From contig DJVH01000002.1 in the NCBI GenBank assembly GCA_002440825.1, positions 1-28,103 on the forward strand: 28,103 bases of DNA. Reading direction: 5' to 3'. A program made the translations under genes and the position numbers. The notes beneath the pieces were generated by a model. That model saw only the letters and a list, made by a program, of their open reading frames with translations, was not told where the DNA came from and did no database searches. Of this stretch, positions 15,691 through 22,931 are shown piece by piece (the first letter of the stretch is position 1; every line of letters begins with the position of its first letter). The stretch is from Bacteriovoracaceae bacterium UBA6261 (GTDB taxonomy: Bacteria; Bdellovibrionota; Bacteriovoracia; Bacteriovoracales; Bacteriovoracaceae).

Positions 15691-16299
15691 TCATCTAATA
15701 CGATCCCATTGATTATACGACTTTATTACATGGTCAAGATTTTCAATTTTAAATGAACAATTTAAATGCGGGTCGCCTCCGTTAACTATAGTTACAACGC
15801 TACTATTTTTTTTGTAAAAATCTCCACAGTCTCTTTTTCCTATATTTAGAGTCAACTCGTCTAACAGCTTTTCTGTGTAACGATTTTTCTTATGCTGATA
15901 ATCGCTGAGCGCATTTAAACATGTGCTAGAATTGGCTAAATTATCTTCTGCTTTCATAACATCATTAATTAATTTGTTTGAACAAATCTTGAGCCAAAAT
16001 TGCTTTGCCCTTGCATATTGCCTCATGGCCATCCTCTCATTATAGTCTAGCCCTATTCGATTAATCCAAATATCGATATCATCCCTAATTCCATTTTTAT
16101 TAGAATCAATCCCTAGAATTGATTGGTTATTTTCAAAATTATTAGGGATTTTAGGTTCAGTTTCCCCATCAAAAACTGGGGTTGAATTAACGTCTGCCAA
16201 TTTTGCTTTTAATGCTGGCTCCATTATTTTTTCATACTTGCTACAAGAACAAAAAACACCTACAAACAATGATAAAAGCAACTCTTTTCTAATACGCAT
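15691..16299 (-). CDS. Putative lipoprotein with an EF-hand-like calcium motif
   Basis: A 202-residue protein with a signal peptide (MRIRKELLLSLFVGVFCSC) whose Cys cluster at 17-19 gives an approximate lipobox (FCS-C). Residues near 65-76 read DSNKNGIRDDID, a Ca-binding loop of the kind seen in thrombospondin-3 or dockerin-like repeats, often found near the N-terminus of bacterial surface lipoproteins. The rest is helical, Cys-containing and unrecognised. AAGGA lies nine bases before the ATG. GC content is lower than in the flanking core genes and the gene lies between transposase remnants, suggesting horizontal acquisition. Confidence 0.55.
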   Translation of the reverse strand: MRIRKELLLSLFVGVFCSCSKYEKIMEPALKAKLADVNSTPVFDGETEPKIPNNFENNQSILGIDSNKNGIRDDIDIWINRIGLDYNERMAMRQYARAKQFWLKICSNKLINDVMKAEDNLANSSTCLNALSDYQHKKNRYTEKLLDELTLNIGKRDCGDFYKKNSSVVTIVNGGDPHLNCSFKIENLDHVIKSYNQWDRIR

Positions 16300-16358
16300 T
16301 TTACAAATCCTTGAATGCTAATAATCTTGATTCTGTATCTGTTGGTGGCGTAGAACAG

Positions 16359-16395
16359 AACAAAGGTTAACAAAGGTTCCGACACACTTTTCGGG
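16359..16395 (+). repeat. REP-like inverted repeat (left) preceded by a 10-bp tandem repeat
   Basis: AACAAAGGTT occurs twice in tandem (16359-16368, 16369-16378). Overlapping its end, GTTCCGACACACTTTTCGGG (16376-16395) is the reverse complement, with one mismatch, of 17266-17285. The pair brackets the degenerate Y1 transposase. Confidence 0.65.
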
Positions 16396-16482
16396 ACGCA
16401 TTCCAAAACTCATTCTTTGATTGTAACATACAAACCAAATCTCAAACTTATTATTCATCTTAATACAATCTTGTTAACTGGA

Positions 16483-17159
16483 CTATGAATCAACATAGGT
16501 CAAATATAGGTTTCTCTCTTCAAATCCAAGAAGTTCATTCCATAATTCATCCTGGGTTTTCTTTTTAGGTTGGCGTACAATAGGCTCGATTGGCCGGTGA
16601 CTATTGCGATCTTTCTCATAGGCAAAAACAGATTTCTGAAGGCCGCTACTCATACTGTGGGCTTCTTCTTTTTCAAACTTGTGGTTTATCCACATTAGTT
16701 CGTTGAGATTTTCATAATCATCAAAGGCATGCTTAGGAATTATATTTTCTAAACCTCAGCGAGATCCGCAATACCAATTTCAACTGGATTTCGGTAAATT
16801 TACTTGTAGACATTAACCAGATAACTATAGCTATTGATCATCGAGCCTTTGTATCTTCCACCAAAAATTTTATTAATTCGCCCGGTACACTTTTGAATAT
16901 CAATAGCAACCTCTTTCATGAAGAAATACATAATCCGATCAATATCTTCATGTGGGGTTAAAACGAGCAAATGAAAATGGTTATTCATCAATACAAATGC
17001 AGCGATTTTAATTCAATGAAGATTTTGTAGTTTGGCCAGTCTTTCGGCCATGATGTCCCAAACATTTAGAGTCGGAAGATAAAAGAACTCTCGATTATTT
17101 GATCTTGCAGTGATGTGATAATAATTTTCGTTAGAACGCTCTATTGGTTTTCTCGACAT
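16483..17159 (-). pseudogene. REP-associated tyrosine (Y1/IS200-like, RAYT) transposase pseudogene
   Basis: Starting from the ATG at 17159 (GGAGC upstream), the reading frame gives MSRKPIERSNENYYHIT and so on, and hits a TGA at 17015-17013 after 48 codons. The same frame continues with the catalytic HuH motif in MMNNHFHLLVLTPHED, then GRYKGS, until a TAA at 16802-16800, which replaces the first Tyr-like codon of the expected YKYIYRNPV motif. After RNPVEIGIADLAEV a frameshift near 16740-16755 leads into a second frame that supplies the C-terminal domain (LNELMWINHKFEKEEA ... LQKSVF) ending at 16483. RAYTs process REP hairpins using a Y1 single-strand chemistry. Two nonsense codons and one frameshift make this copy inactive. 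Confidence 0.8.
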
Positions 17160-17265
17160 AGTTGCTCCTTGTTAGATGAGCAGCTATAGAAAACAATTGT
17201 ACAAAATTAAATTATAGGACTCACTTTCAATATATAATTTTTCCATCTTGAAAAACGCAAAGCTC

Positions 17266-17285
17266 CCCGAAAAGTGTGTTGGAAC
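17266..17285 (+). repeat. REP-like inverted repeat (right)
   Basis: CCCGAAAAGTGTGTTGGAAC is the inverted partner of 16376-16395 with one mismatch. Its outer end abuts the point where the IS3-family orfB stops resembling a transposase. Confidence 0.65.
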
Positions 17286-17668
17286 TTTTTTACAAAATCC
17301 ATCGACCAAGTTTTAAGAGGAGCATCGGGAGGAACTTGAGCAACTCTCAAATGCCTAGCTCTTTTATTTTTCTTTTTCAGACGAAGAGAAAGTTTTTCTT
17401 CTTTATAAATTCTTTCTGTTCGTTTGTGATTCACAACGAGTTCCTCTCGTTTTGCGATCTCATGTAAAGTTCTTAAGCCGAATCCAGGGTGTTTATCAGC
17501 AAGCTCTTTTAAACGCTCTCTAAGCTTGATTTCACCGTCGTCAACAACCTTCTTGTAGTAGAAGCTGGCTTTCTGTAAATCAAGAACTCTGCAGGCCCTA
17601 GAGCAGCTCGTCCTGTAACTGTCTCGTAGATAATCAACGATTGCTCGTTTTTGTTTTGGGCCTACCAC
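17286..17668 (-). pseudogene. IS3-family transposase orfB, 3'-truncated
   Basis: From the GTG at 17668 the product is a typical OrfB N-terminal domain: VDYLRDSYRTSCSRACRVLDL, FYYKK, the KHPGFGLRTLHE segment (family HPxyGyRri), NHKRTERIYKEEKLSLR and finally KTWSMDFV, which carries the first Asp of the DDE triad. Immediately after FVKK the family sequence stops and translation runs on through the REP-like repeat into a stop at 17207. The other two catalytic residues are missing, so the enzyme is dead. It would be made by -1 frameshifting from orfA at the AAAAAAG heptamer (17674-17668, minus strand). Confidence 0.8.
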
Positions 17669-17931
17669 TTTTTTGAAACAACATCCTTCAACATCAAGAC
17701 ATCGAGAGAGAGATTGGCCACAAGTCTTTTAAGCTTTGCATTTTCTGCTTCGAGCTCTTTCATTTTTTTTAGTTCAGCAACTTCAACACCATTGTATTTC
17801 TTTTTCCAAAGATAAAAAGTATTGCCGCTGATTCCATGTTTGCGACAAACTTCTTGAACGTTGGTTGTTCCAGACTGTGCTTCTTTTAAAATGGCGACGA
17901 TTTTTTCTTCACTGAACTTAGATTTTTTCAT
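17662..17931 (-). CDS. IS3-family transposase orfA (HTH protein)
   Basis: An 89-residue protein starting MKKSKFSEEKIVAILKEAQ, with the helix-turn-helix EVCRKHGISGNTFYLWKKKY and the leucine-zipper-like KMKELEAENAKLKRLVANLSLD. These are diagnostic of IS3-family OrfA, which binds the terminal repeats. The end of the gene overlaps orfB by 7 bp in a different frame and contains the slippery heptamer AAAAAAG, the classic site for programmed -1 frameshifting to OrfAB. Intact itself, but its partner is truncated. Confidence 0.88.
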   Translation of the reverse strand: MKKSKFSEEKIVAILKEAQSGTTNVQEVCRKHGISGNTFYLWKKKYNGVEVAELKKMKELEAENAKLKRLVANLSLDVLMLKDVVSKKW

Positions 17932-18092
17932 TTAATTTCTCCCAAACATGTTAAAGTTTAACAGAGTGTGAGATTTTGAATAGTCCAGTTTTTTGGGGTC
18001 AGGTCACACCTTTTGAAGTCTTCTATAATAAGAAAGTTGCAATGGCAGTTTGAAGACAGCTTGGAACTTTTTTATTTGCTTTTGAAGTATTT

Positions 18093-18977
18093 TTATGGCG
18101 TTCTGTAAATATGATAAAGATAAAAGTCCCATTCGCCATATTCATTTTTTATAAAATGACTGGAAATATCTTCACAAACATTACAGATACATGGGCCAGT
18201 AAAGTTAATTTCAATATCCGGATTTTCATCAAAGTTTTTTTCACGATACTGCATGCTCACAAGATCTGGATTGAAACTAATAATTTTTTTAAAAGCATTC
18301 CAAGGTGCATCAGTCTCGCTTCTATTCACCTCTTCTTCACAATCTTTTTGAAATAAATGTTTAGATCGGCTAGCTAAATCATCCAGAACACCGTTTCTAT
18401 GTTTATCTATTAACTGATTGATAAAGCACTGAATATTTTTCGAGTCAATACAAGATCGAATTTCATTAATTTTCTTCTGCAATTTTTTGTCATCTTTTAT
18501 TTTTCTTATTTTGGGAAAAGCATCTTTTGTGTAAATATACTCCTTCCATAAGGACTCTTTTGGCCATTCGTTATTAACGAAGTTCAATTTTGACAATTTA
18601 AAATATAATTGAATATTGTCTTGAGTGACTCTAGCAAGCTTTCCATCAAAAACGTCAACAGCCAGATATATACTATCCCTATCAAATTTTAAAAAATGAA
18701 TTAATTTAACGTCTTTGTTCTTATTAACGTTTTTATCAAATTTATAAATTATACTTTTCCCATTTCTTGCATCCGTGATTTGATTTTTACTAACAACAAA
18801 AACAGCATTACCTCGCAGTTCAACATTATCAAAAATTGATAATTCGCTAGTTAAAAATTCTACGTTAATTCCAGTCTCAAAGATCTTCAAATTCGTTTGT
18901 GACTGACTAGGAAAATTATCATTCGCCATTGCTGTCCAGAATAAAGTAACAATCAAAAAAATTAAAATTTTATTCAT
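18093..18977 (-). CDS. Secreted/periplasmic protein of unknown function
   Basis: A 294-residue protein with a clear signal peptide (MNKILIFLIVTLFWTAMA, cleavage likely after AMA). The mature protein is lysine/aspartate-rich with several Cys, including a CICNVCED cluster near the C-terminus and CIDSKNIQCF in the middle that could form disulfides. No family recognised. Its start overlaps the stop of the LAS-type peptidase gene by 8 bp, so the two are probably cotranscribed and may be functional partners (for example effector plus accessory or protector), but that is inference. Low GC and rare-codon style resemble the peptidase gene and differ from the core genes. Confidence 0.55.
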   Translation of the reverse strand: MNKILIFLIVTLFWTAMANDNFPSQSQTNLKIFETGINVEFLTSELSIFDNVELRGNAVFVVSKNQITDARNGKSIIYKFDKNVNKNKDVKLIHFLKFDRDSIYLAVDVFDGKLARVTQDNIQLYFKLSKLNFVNNEWPKESLWKEYIYTKDAFPKIRKIKDDKKLQKKINEIRSCIDSKNIQCFINQLIDKHRNGVLDDLASRSKHLFQKDCEEEVNRSETDAPWNAFKKIISFNPDLVSMQYREKNFDENPDIEINFTGPCICNVCEDISSHFIKNEYGEWDFYLYHIYRTP

Positions 18978-21303
18978 TAATAATCACCTTGAGCGGTATT
19001 TTGCTATTAGTTTCATTATAAATTTGATCAGATTTGCAAGGATTAGAAATTAAATATTCTTTTGTAGTTTCTCCAAATGCATCTTTAAATGAAAACTTAA
19101 TATCAGTAGTTGGTTCATCAATCCGTATTTGAAATGGATATGTCATTTGATCAATGTGCTCTTTTTGAAAGGAATAATAATTATTATCATGCTTTATTAC
19201 TTGTGGAGGTTCTGTGTGATAATCTGTAATGTTAAAAGAAACGCTAGTCCAAGTGGCTGGTTTAGGCTTGCCATTTTCATCGTTTAAATTCATACAGTAT
19301 GCATATCCATTTTCCAATTGAGGCAATTTGTTTTTTAACTTAATTAATTTAGTTATCCCAAAATCTTTTTCCGAATTAATATCGAATACGTACACTTGTA
19401 ACGAATAGTAAGAATGCCCACCTGGAGAATTTATTCCCATTGGTGAAGGTAGCCAAGTCATTCTAAAATTTCCTACTCCTTCCTTTCCTGCAAATGTTTG
19501 ATTAAATATTTCGTTATAGAGTGAATATGAATTCGTTTCAAGGATATAATCACTGTTTTTAGCATAGTTTAATTTAACGTTAATGCTAAAAGTATCCCCG
19601 AGAGAAAATTCCTTAGTAATATTAAAAAAATTAATATCGTCCACATCCTCAGCGCCATCCGTTGATACAAATGATAAATATGGTGAGATATCAGCTGATT
19701 GAATTGAAGTTTGATAACAACCTTTGGAAGGTTTCCTTGTCGATAAAATTTTAAATTCTAAATTTGAATTTTTGATATCATCCACTGGAACAATTTCGAC
19801 TCCATTCTTATAAAATAAAAAAAGACTTGAATCATTCGGATCGCTAACTAACCTAATCCAATCACCCGCACTTATTTTTTCATCATTTTTCTGAGCACGG
19901 CCAAGGACAAAAATACCATCACTAGCACTCAGAAAAGGATAATTTTTCAAATCCATTTCATTAATCTGTTCTAGGTTTTTAATTTTTAAAATTTCATCAG
20001 GTATCGCTTTAAATCTAAGCATACCATAGGTGCTCCCTTTAAAAGATTTTATATGATTAGGAGCTATACTTTGCGCCTTTATTTCTTTGTTGATGTTATA
20101 TTCAACATGGAAATGATCTGTGTGGCCTTTGAAATATTTTATAACATCATTCCCCATTCGACCATCAGGAAGACAAGCATTCGAAATTTCATCTTCGAAT
20201 TGACCCGAACTTGTGTAAGTAGCGAATATTTTTTCAACTTTTTGCTCAAAGTCTTTGTAATTCAAAATATTAATTAGTCTCTTAGCTATACTTCGCTCAT
20301 CGATGCTAGAGGTTCGCCCTCTATAAAAGCCATCTATTCTTGCATCGAAAATATTTCCTGTTCCGTGAGTTGAATGTTCCGGATGTTCGCCACCATTCAT
20401 CTTTGAAAAATCGTTATATGTTACAAGGAAATCATAAGCTAATTTCCTTAGAACTTCATCAAGATATGTTAAATCTCCAGGCTGTACCCAATCATCTCCT
20501 CCAAGCCACTTATCTCTAATTCCAAATCTAAAATCATTCATACTGAAGCTTTCTAAGTATTGAGTTGACGAAACCAGGGGTTTTATTGGGTTAGAATTTT
20601 TTGAAATGTTAAAGATTTTCTTTTCTCCATTGAACAGAGTAAGCAGAACTTTAACATTTAAATATTTTGAATCTTTATTAAATTTTTTAAATGATAGTTC
20701 ATCGGTAACATTAAAATGGATAATTGCTAATTCGGGGGCAGAAGTCCCTCGAGCAACCGGCATATCTAATGAAGGAATTCTAGCACTGTCATTTATTCCA
20801 TCATTAATTTCCAACTCAGCCGATTGAATTGTTCCAATATCACCAGAAAATTTTAGAGCGACAAACAAATCGTTAGAAGTTATTTTCACATTGTTCGATC
20901 CCTCTTCGCGATAAGTTGGATAAATCCCAATACTTAAAAAATCTAATGAAAAATCTTTACTCGGTTCTACGCCTGGTGAATAGTAAACCTTGTCTGTTTC
21001 AACATCTATTTGTCTTACAAGTGAATAACTATCAAACAACCCTGTTTTAGTGATTGCGAATTTTTTCTGCTGTTTTATCCCCTTAATGTCTGCCTTAATG
21101 AAAGGAATGTCATCAGGAAAAACGCCCGCATAAGCCTCACTGACAAGCGATCCAAAAAAAGAATTGTTTTTGACAGTTTCGATTATATGTCTAGAAAATA
21201 ATCTCAGCTCGACCTCGACTATATCATTTTTTATGGCCTTCAAACTTCTAGTCTGATCAATGGTGTAGTGTTCACAAAAAAACTTCCTCACTTTTCCGTT
21301 CAA
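18970..21303 (-). CDS. LAS-type (M15/M74-like) metallopeptidase domain protein, 5'-truncated by an insertion element
   Basis: Open for 777 codons from a TTG at 21303, but native sequence begins only at about 21263; the first ~13 codons lie in the insertion element, so the original start and signal peptide are gone. About 120-240 reads as an Ig-like beta domain. About 260-405 contains the catalytic signature of LAS metallopeptidases: HGTGNIFD (His313-x6-Asp320) and GHTDHFHV (His397-x-His399), as in MepA-like murein endopeptidases and M15 carboxypeptidases. About 420-777 is beta-rich and unrecognised. Such enzymes cut peptide crosslinks of peptidoglycan or other cell-surface peptides outside the cytoplasm; the specificity here is not known. 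Its stop overlaps the next secreted-protein gene by 8 bp. Confidence 0.6.
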   Translation of the reverse strand: MNGKVRKFFCEHYTIDQTRSLKAIKNDIVEVELRLFSRHIIETVKNNSFFGSLVSEAYAGVFPDDIPFIKADIKGIKQQKKFAITKTGLFDSYSLVRQIDVETDKVYYSPGVEPSKDFSLDFLSIGIYPTYREEGSNNVKITSNDLFVALKFSGDIGTIQSAELEINDGINDSARIPSLDMPVARGTSAPELAIIHFNVTDELSFKKFNKDSKYLNVKVLLTLFNGEKKIFNISKNSNPIKPLVSSTQYLESFSMNDFRFGIRDKWLGGDDWVQPGDLTYLDEVLRKLAYDFLVTYNDFSKMNGGEHPEHSTHGTGNIFDARIDGFYRGRTSSIDERSIAKRLINILNYKDFEQKVEKIFATYTSSGQFEDEISNACLPDGRMGNDVIKYFKGHTDHFHVEYNINKEIKAQSIAPNHIKSFKGSTYGMLRFKAIPDEILKIKNLEQINEMDLKNYPFLSASDGIFVLGRAQKNDEKISAGDWIRLVSDPNDSSLFLFYKNGVEIVPVDDIKNSNLEFKILSTRKPSKGCYQTSIQSADISPYLSFVSTDGAEDVDDINFFNITKEFSLGDTFSINVKLNYAKNSDYILETNSYSLYNEIFNQTFAGKEGVGNFRMTWLPSPMGINSPGGHSYYSLQVYVFDINSEKDFGITKLIKLKNKLPQLENGYAYCMNLNDENGKPKPATWTSVSFNITDYHTEPPQVIKHDNNYYSFQKEHIDQMTYPFQIRIDEPTTDIKFSFKDAFGETTKEYLISNPCKSDQIYNETNSKIPLKVIINE
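21264..21287 (+). repeat. Left terminal inverted repeat of the three-gene element
   Basis: Reads TGTAGTGTTCACAAAAAAAC then TTCC inward. It overlaps the stop codon of the distal transposase gene (21272-21274). Confidence 0.5.
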
Positions 21304-22345
21304 CTAATCTAACTCCGGTTGCTCTTGTTATCAGTCCATATTCTTCGAGCAAGCAGAAGATCATTTCTCGTTCAGCATGACGTTTTCTTTTCCCATGCAC
21401 ACACATTTCAATCTTCTTCAGCTCTGTTTTATATCTATTATACAGCTCATCTCTCATAAGGCCCAGGTCCGACTTTATGGAACGTTTTTCTCGTTCCTTG
21501 CTGGTCATAAAACCTAAAGAACCATGCCTTCTAAAGTTGTCTAAAGTATCAGCGGCCTTTTTTATCCTAAGCTCAGCTTCATTTTCATTGAGCAGAAAAC
21601 TGCCTTTACCTAATCTTGATACAGTTTTCAGTTCTCTGATAGCTCTTTCACAAGCTCCATTATGTTCGGGTGTGCGTGGAAAATTCTTTAAATGAATCAC
21701 TTTCATCTCATCTAAAAAATGCATAACTTCTTTTGAGGTGTAGCAGGAACCATTATCAGTCATCCACACAAGTGGAAGCTCATTTGCACAATTATTTTTC
21801 AACTGATCAATCACATCTTCACTGGTCGCTGCTGGCCCAACTTTAATGCTTTTCATTTTAAGTGTGCAGCGATCTTTTATGACTTGAGCCTGCACTTCTT
21901 TACTATACCCATATCTTCCCAAATGCGTTCCATCCTGTGTCCAGATCACATTGGCATAATTCACTTTCACTGAACTCATTCGCTTATATTTTCGATTCAA
22001 CATTTGTCTTCGTTCTTTCAATTTAATTTTACTCAAGGCTTCCTGAACGAACCTGGTAGGAACTTGCCCCTTAAGCGCGAACGCAACCGGTCTCCACCCG
22101 GGACGTCCTTGCAATTCATATTCTTTTAATACCTTTTTCAACATTCTCAGCTTCTCTTCTAGCTTGAACTTTTTAGGTCTTCCAACTTTCTTAAAAGTGC
22201 CTTCCTTAGCACATTTTTTCCAAGTTCTAAGAGTCCTCTCCGACACTTTTAATTGCTTCGCTGTCGTTCGCGGATCCATTACTCCTTTTTGCGCCAGAAG
22301 AAGTCCCACGGACTTTCGGACGTCCTCGCTGTTTCGTTTTCCCAT
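21272..22345 (-). CDS. DDE (rve-type) transposase with N-terminal HTH, distal gene of the element
   Basis: A 357-residue protein. An HTH is visible at about 10-44 (DVRKSVGLLLAQ then TTAKQLKVSERTLRTWKK), a basic GRPKK linker follows, then a winged-helix-like region, then the integrase core: Asp138 in WTQDGTH, Asp197 in WMTDNGS and Glu233 in GACERAIREL, giving exact D-x35-E spacing. It is clearly distinct in sequence from the upstream transposase of the same element. Start choice: ATG at 22345 retains the first HTH helix; an alternative ATG at 22279 overlaps the TAA of the upstream transposase (TAATG) and has AAGGAG two bases away. The C-terminus runs into the terminal repeat. Confidence 0.82.
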   Translation of the reverse strand: MGKRNSEDVRKSVGLLLAQKGVMDPRTTAKQLKVSERTLRTWKKCAKEGTFKKVGRPKKFKLEEKLRMLKKVLKEYELQGRPGWRPVAFALKGQVPTRFVQEALSKIKLKERRQMLNRKYKRMSSVKVNYANVIWTQDGTHLGRYGYSKEVQAQVIKDRCTLKMKSIKVGPAATSEDVIDQLKNNCANELPLVWMTDNGSCYTSKEVMHFLDEMKVIHLKNFPRTPEHNGACERAIRELKTVSRLGKGSFLLNENEAELRIKKAADTLDNFRRHGSLGFMTSKEREKRSIKSDLGLMRDELYNRYKTELKKIEMCVHGKRKRHAEREMIFCLLEEYGLITRATGVRLVERKSEEVFL

Positions 22346-22931
22346 TCTTCGTCTCGATCTTCCTGTTCGATGGTTTCTTTGGAAAATGTTTTTCGTATTC
22401 TTCTTTCTCTTTCAAACGCTTCTCGCGTTCTTCTTGTTTCCTCATCTGTGTCACGCCGACTTGAGTACATCCCGGCATCGAACGAAGAATGTCGATCAGC
22501 CTCGATTGAGTCTCGATAATCTTCTCCAATTCCATAATCTTCTTCTTCAACATCTTCGGATCGTCTTCTGGATTCTCTATAATCATCTTCTTCGCCTTCG
22601 GTTGAATCAGCATCGCCGCACACATTCCCGAAAGGGCCATCTGGCTCATCTGCCAAATCCTCACCGTCGGAATCCCAAGTGTGTTCGCTATCTGCGCTTT
22701 CGTCTGTCTCCCCATCCAATAATCCATAATCAAAAGAGCTGTCTCTCTCGCCTTGATCTTGTCCTCCATACTCGCGCTCATCCATAGAGAACGAATCGAT
22801 ATCGCCGTCCTCGGCGTAATAGGAGTCGTCTTCCTCCCTCTCTTCTTCTTGACTATTGTGGGTACCAATATATTCTCTTTCATCTCTTGAGTTTGTTCCA
22901 TTTCTTTTTGCTTGTTCGTGTCCAAATTCAT
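22227..22931 (-). CDS. HTH protein nested out of frame in the transposase gene
   Basis: A 234-residue basic protein with its own ribosome site, AGGAGA nine bases before the ATG at 22931. Residues about 57-112 form a helix-turn-helix region (KIKARETALLIMDYWMGRQ, KAQIANTLGIPTVRIWQMSQ, MALSGMCAAML) similar to small DNA-binding proteins that accompany some insertion elements. A coiled-coil-like stretch follows (KKKIMELEKIIETQSRLIDIL) and a Lys/Arg-rich tail containing a KTKQRGRPKVRG AT-hook-like motif. 653 of its 705 bp lie inside the upstream transposase ORF in another frame and 119 bp overlap the distal transposase. Likely a DNA-binding accessory or regulator of transposition; the exact role is unknown. 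Confidence 0.65.
   Translation of the reverse strand: MNLDTNKQKEMEQTQEMKENILVPTIVKKKRGRKTTPITPRTAISIRSLWMSASMEDKIKARETALLIMDYWMGRQTKAQIANTLGIPTVRIWQMSQMALSGMCAAMLIQPKAKKMIIENPEDDPKMLKKKIMELEKIIETQSRLIDILRSMPGCTQVGVTQMRKQEEREKRLKEKEEYEKHFPKKPSNRKIETKNGKTKQRGRPKVRGTSSGAKRSNGSANDSEAIKSVGEDS

Larger units (their letters stand above)
17286..17987 (-). mobile_element. IS3-family insertion sequence, truncated remnant
   Basis: Contains a complete orfA and only the first third of orfB. The presumed outer end is TGGACTATTCAAAATC reading inward from 17987 on the minus strand, just upstream of orfA and beginning with the TG usual for this family. The distal end is missing; the sequence switches to the REP-like repeat at 17285. 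TGGACTAT recurs inverted at 16479-16486, which might be a second end, but the evidence for that is thin. Confidence 0.65.

Noticed and set aside
17988..18015. GGGGTCAGGTCACACC motif next to the IS3 end
   Set aside because: It resembles sequence sometimes seen near Y1 transposases, but a single copy without a partner or hairpin is not enough to call a REP.
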